Source: JACMMS01 sp043758775 (GTDB lineage Bacteria > Pseudomonadota > Gammaproteobacteria > Burkholderiales > Methylophilaceae). Taken from it: DNA of 23,015 nt. This document shows positions 22,608 through 23,015 of the stretch, one piece after another. The notes under the pieces were generated by a model. It ran no database searches. It was given only the letters and a program-made list of their open reading frames with translations, and had not been told where the DNA came from. Position 1 is the stretch's first letter. Every line of letters starts with the position of its first letter. The stretch lies in NCBI GenBank assembly GCA_043758775.1, contig JAYVMU010000048.1:1-23015 (forward strand). The letters are read 5' to 3'. The position numbers and the translations under genes are program-made.

Positions 22608-23015
22608 GTGGTCAGCTTGTCGCCTGGGCTTCAGCAAAATGCATACGCGTCCGAGGCGTACCTCCAGCAGCTTTTGCAGAAGGCCAAGGCGGCCGGCGCG
22701 CGGGACGTGCACCTCAAGGTGGGGCAGCCGCCGGGAGCGCGCGTTCGAGGCTCGCTGGTGTTCTTTCGCGTCGAGCGCATCCGACCGGCGGACACCGAAG
22801 CGGTGGTGCGTCATCTGATTCGCGATCCGGCGGTGCTCGCGAACCTCGACGCGTTGCGCGAGTACGACACTTCCTACGAGGTGCAGGGGGTCGGGCGCTT
22901 TCGCGTGAATGTGTACCGCCAACGCGCGACGCTCGCGGTCGTGATGCGTGTGATTCCGCACGAGGTGCCGAGCCTGGAGCAGCTCGGTGCGCCGCCCGCG
23001 TGTCGCATGCTGGCC
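22608..23015 (+). CDS. pilT: PilT-family type IV pilus retraction ATPase, N-terminal part (partial)
   Basis: A high-GC reading frame runs to the window edge, giving 136 codons. VHLKVGQPPGARVRGSL, YDTSYEVQGVGRFRVNVYRQ and VMRVIPHEVPSLEQLG match the N-terminal PAS-like domain of PilT-type hexameric ATPases, just before the Walker region, which lies outside. GTG 22608 is the likely start. About two-thirds of bases are G or C, against clearly AT-rich genes elsewhere, and third positions are nearly all G/C. The source looks like a high-GC bacterium, possibly a deltaproteobacterium or myxobacterium, and not the organism encoding the rest of the window. Confidence 0.85.
   Translation, partial: MVSLSPGLQQNAYASEAYLQQLLQKAKAAGARDVHLKVGQPPGARVRGSLVFFRVERIRPADTEAVVRHLIRDPAVLANLDALREYDTSYEVQGVGRFRVNVYRQRATLAVVMRVIPHEVPSLEQLGAPPACRMLA

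Noticed and set aside
22461..22961. Minus-strand open frame of 166 codons ending in a RVRIELTTRGFSIRCST-like tail
   Set aside because: The tail is the antisense translation of tRNA-Phe, a well-known false gene product, and the rest is antisense to the pilT frame in high-GC DNA.
22450..23015. Genomic island integrated at tRNA-Phe
   Set aside because: There is no integrase, no repeated tRNA end is visible in the window, and a housekeeping pilus gene with foreign composition fits an assembly join better.
1..23015. CRISPR array, insertion sequence or prophage
   Set aside because: No regularly spaced repeats, transposase, integrase or phage structural genes were seen on either strand.

Overview
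The window looks like an AT-rich betaproteobacterial contig. The gene families and order (6S RNA beside zapBA, a BtuM-type B12 permease, hpf-htpX, DUF3034) fit the Methylophilaceae (Methylotenera/Methylophilus-like). That placement is an inference from remembered families, not from a search. Both ends look broken. At the left, homology to a TerC-type membrane protein stops abruptly near base 100. At the right, base composition jumps to about two-thirds G+C just after a tRNA-Phe whose two acceptor strands do not pair well, and the sequence runs into a PilT-like ATPase gene. The right end is most simply an assembly join between two organisms inside the tRNA.

Layout. 1-3.9 kb: terC-like (broken), htpX, a ribosome hibernation factor, nhaR, dgkA and yggX. 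3.9-7.8 kb: five co-directional minus-strand genes that look like one operon. They encode a DUF3034 outer-membrane protein, an exported truncated haemoglobin, an ECF sigma factor, a ChrR-like cupin anti-sigma and an alpha/beta hydrolase with an apparent signal peptide. 7.9-12.9 kb: housekeeping genes phoU, rpiA and ilvA, a periplasmic beta-propeller protein and an EVE-domain protein. 12.9-14.4 kb: a DUF2237 gene, a long inverted repeat, 6S RNA and the zapBA cell-division pair.

14.4-22.3 kb is a cobalamin uptake and remodelling locus. A cobalamin riboswitch precedes a plus-strand series: a BtuB-like TonB receptor, BtuM, a decayed adenosyltransferase gene (btuR/cobO), bluB, a decayed cobalamin-binding protein gene (btuF) and cobU. 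A small entericidin-like lipoprotein gene and the minus-strand cobT-cobS-cobC genes follow. The intact genes cover outer-membrane import, inner-membrane import by BtuM, synthesis of the lower ligand dimethylbenzimidazole, and assembly of the nucleotide loop. The two pseudogenes are absent from the ordinary gene calls but are clear on translation. They suggest that binding-protein-dependent uptake and the local adenosyltransferase were lost, leaving BtuM.

The two parts most worth following up are the ECF-sigma operon, which pairs a sigma/anti-sigma module with three predicted envelope proteins, and the partly eroded B12 operon. No mobile element, prophage or CRISPR array was seen.
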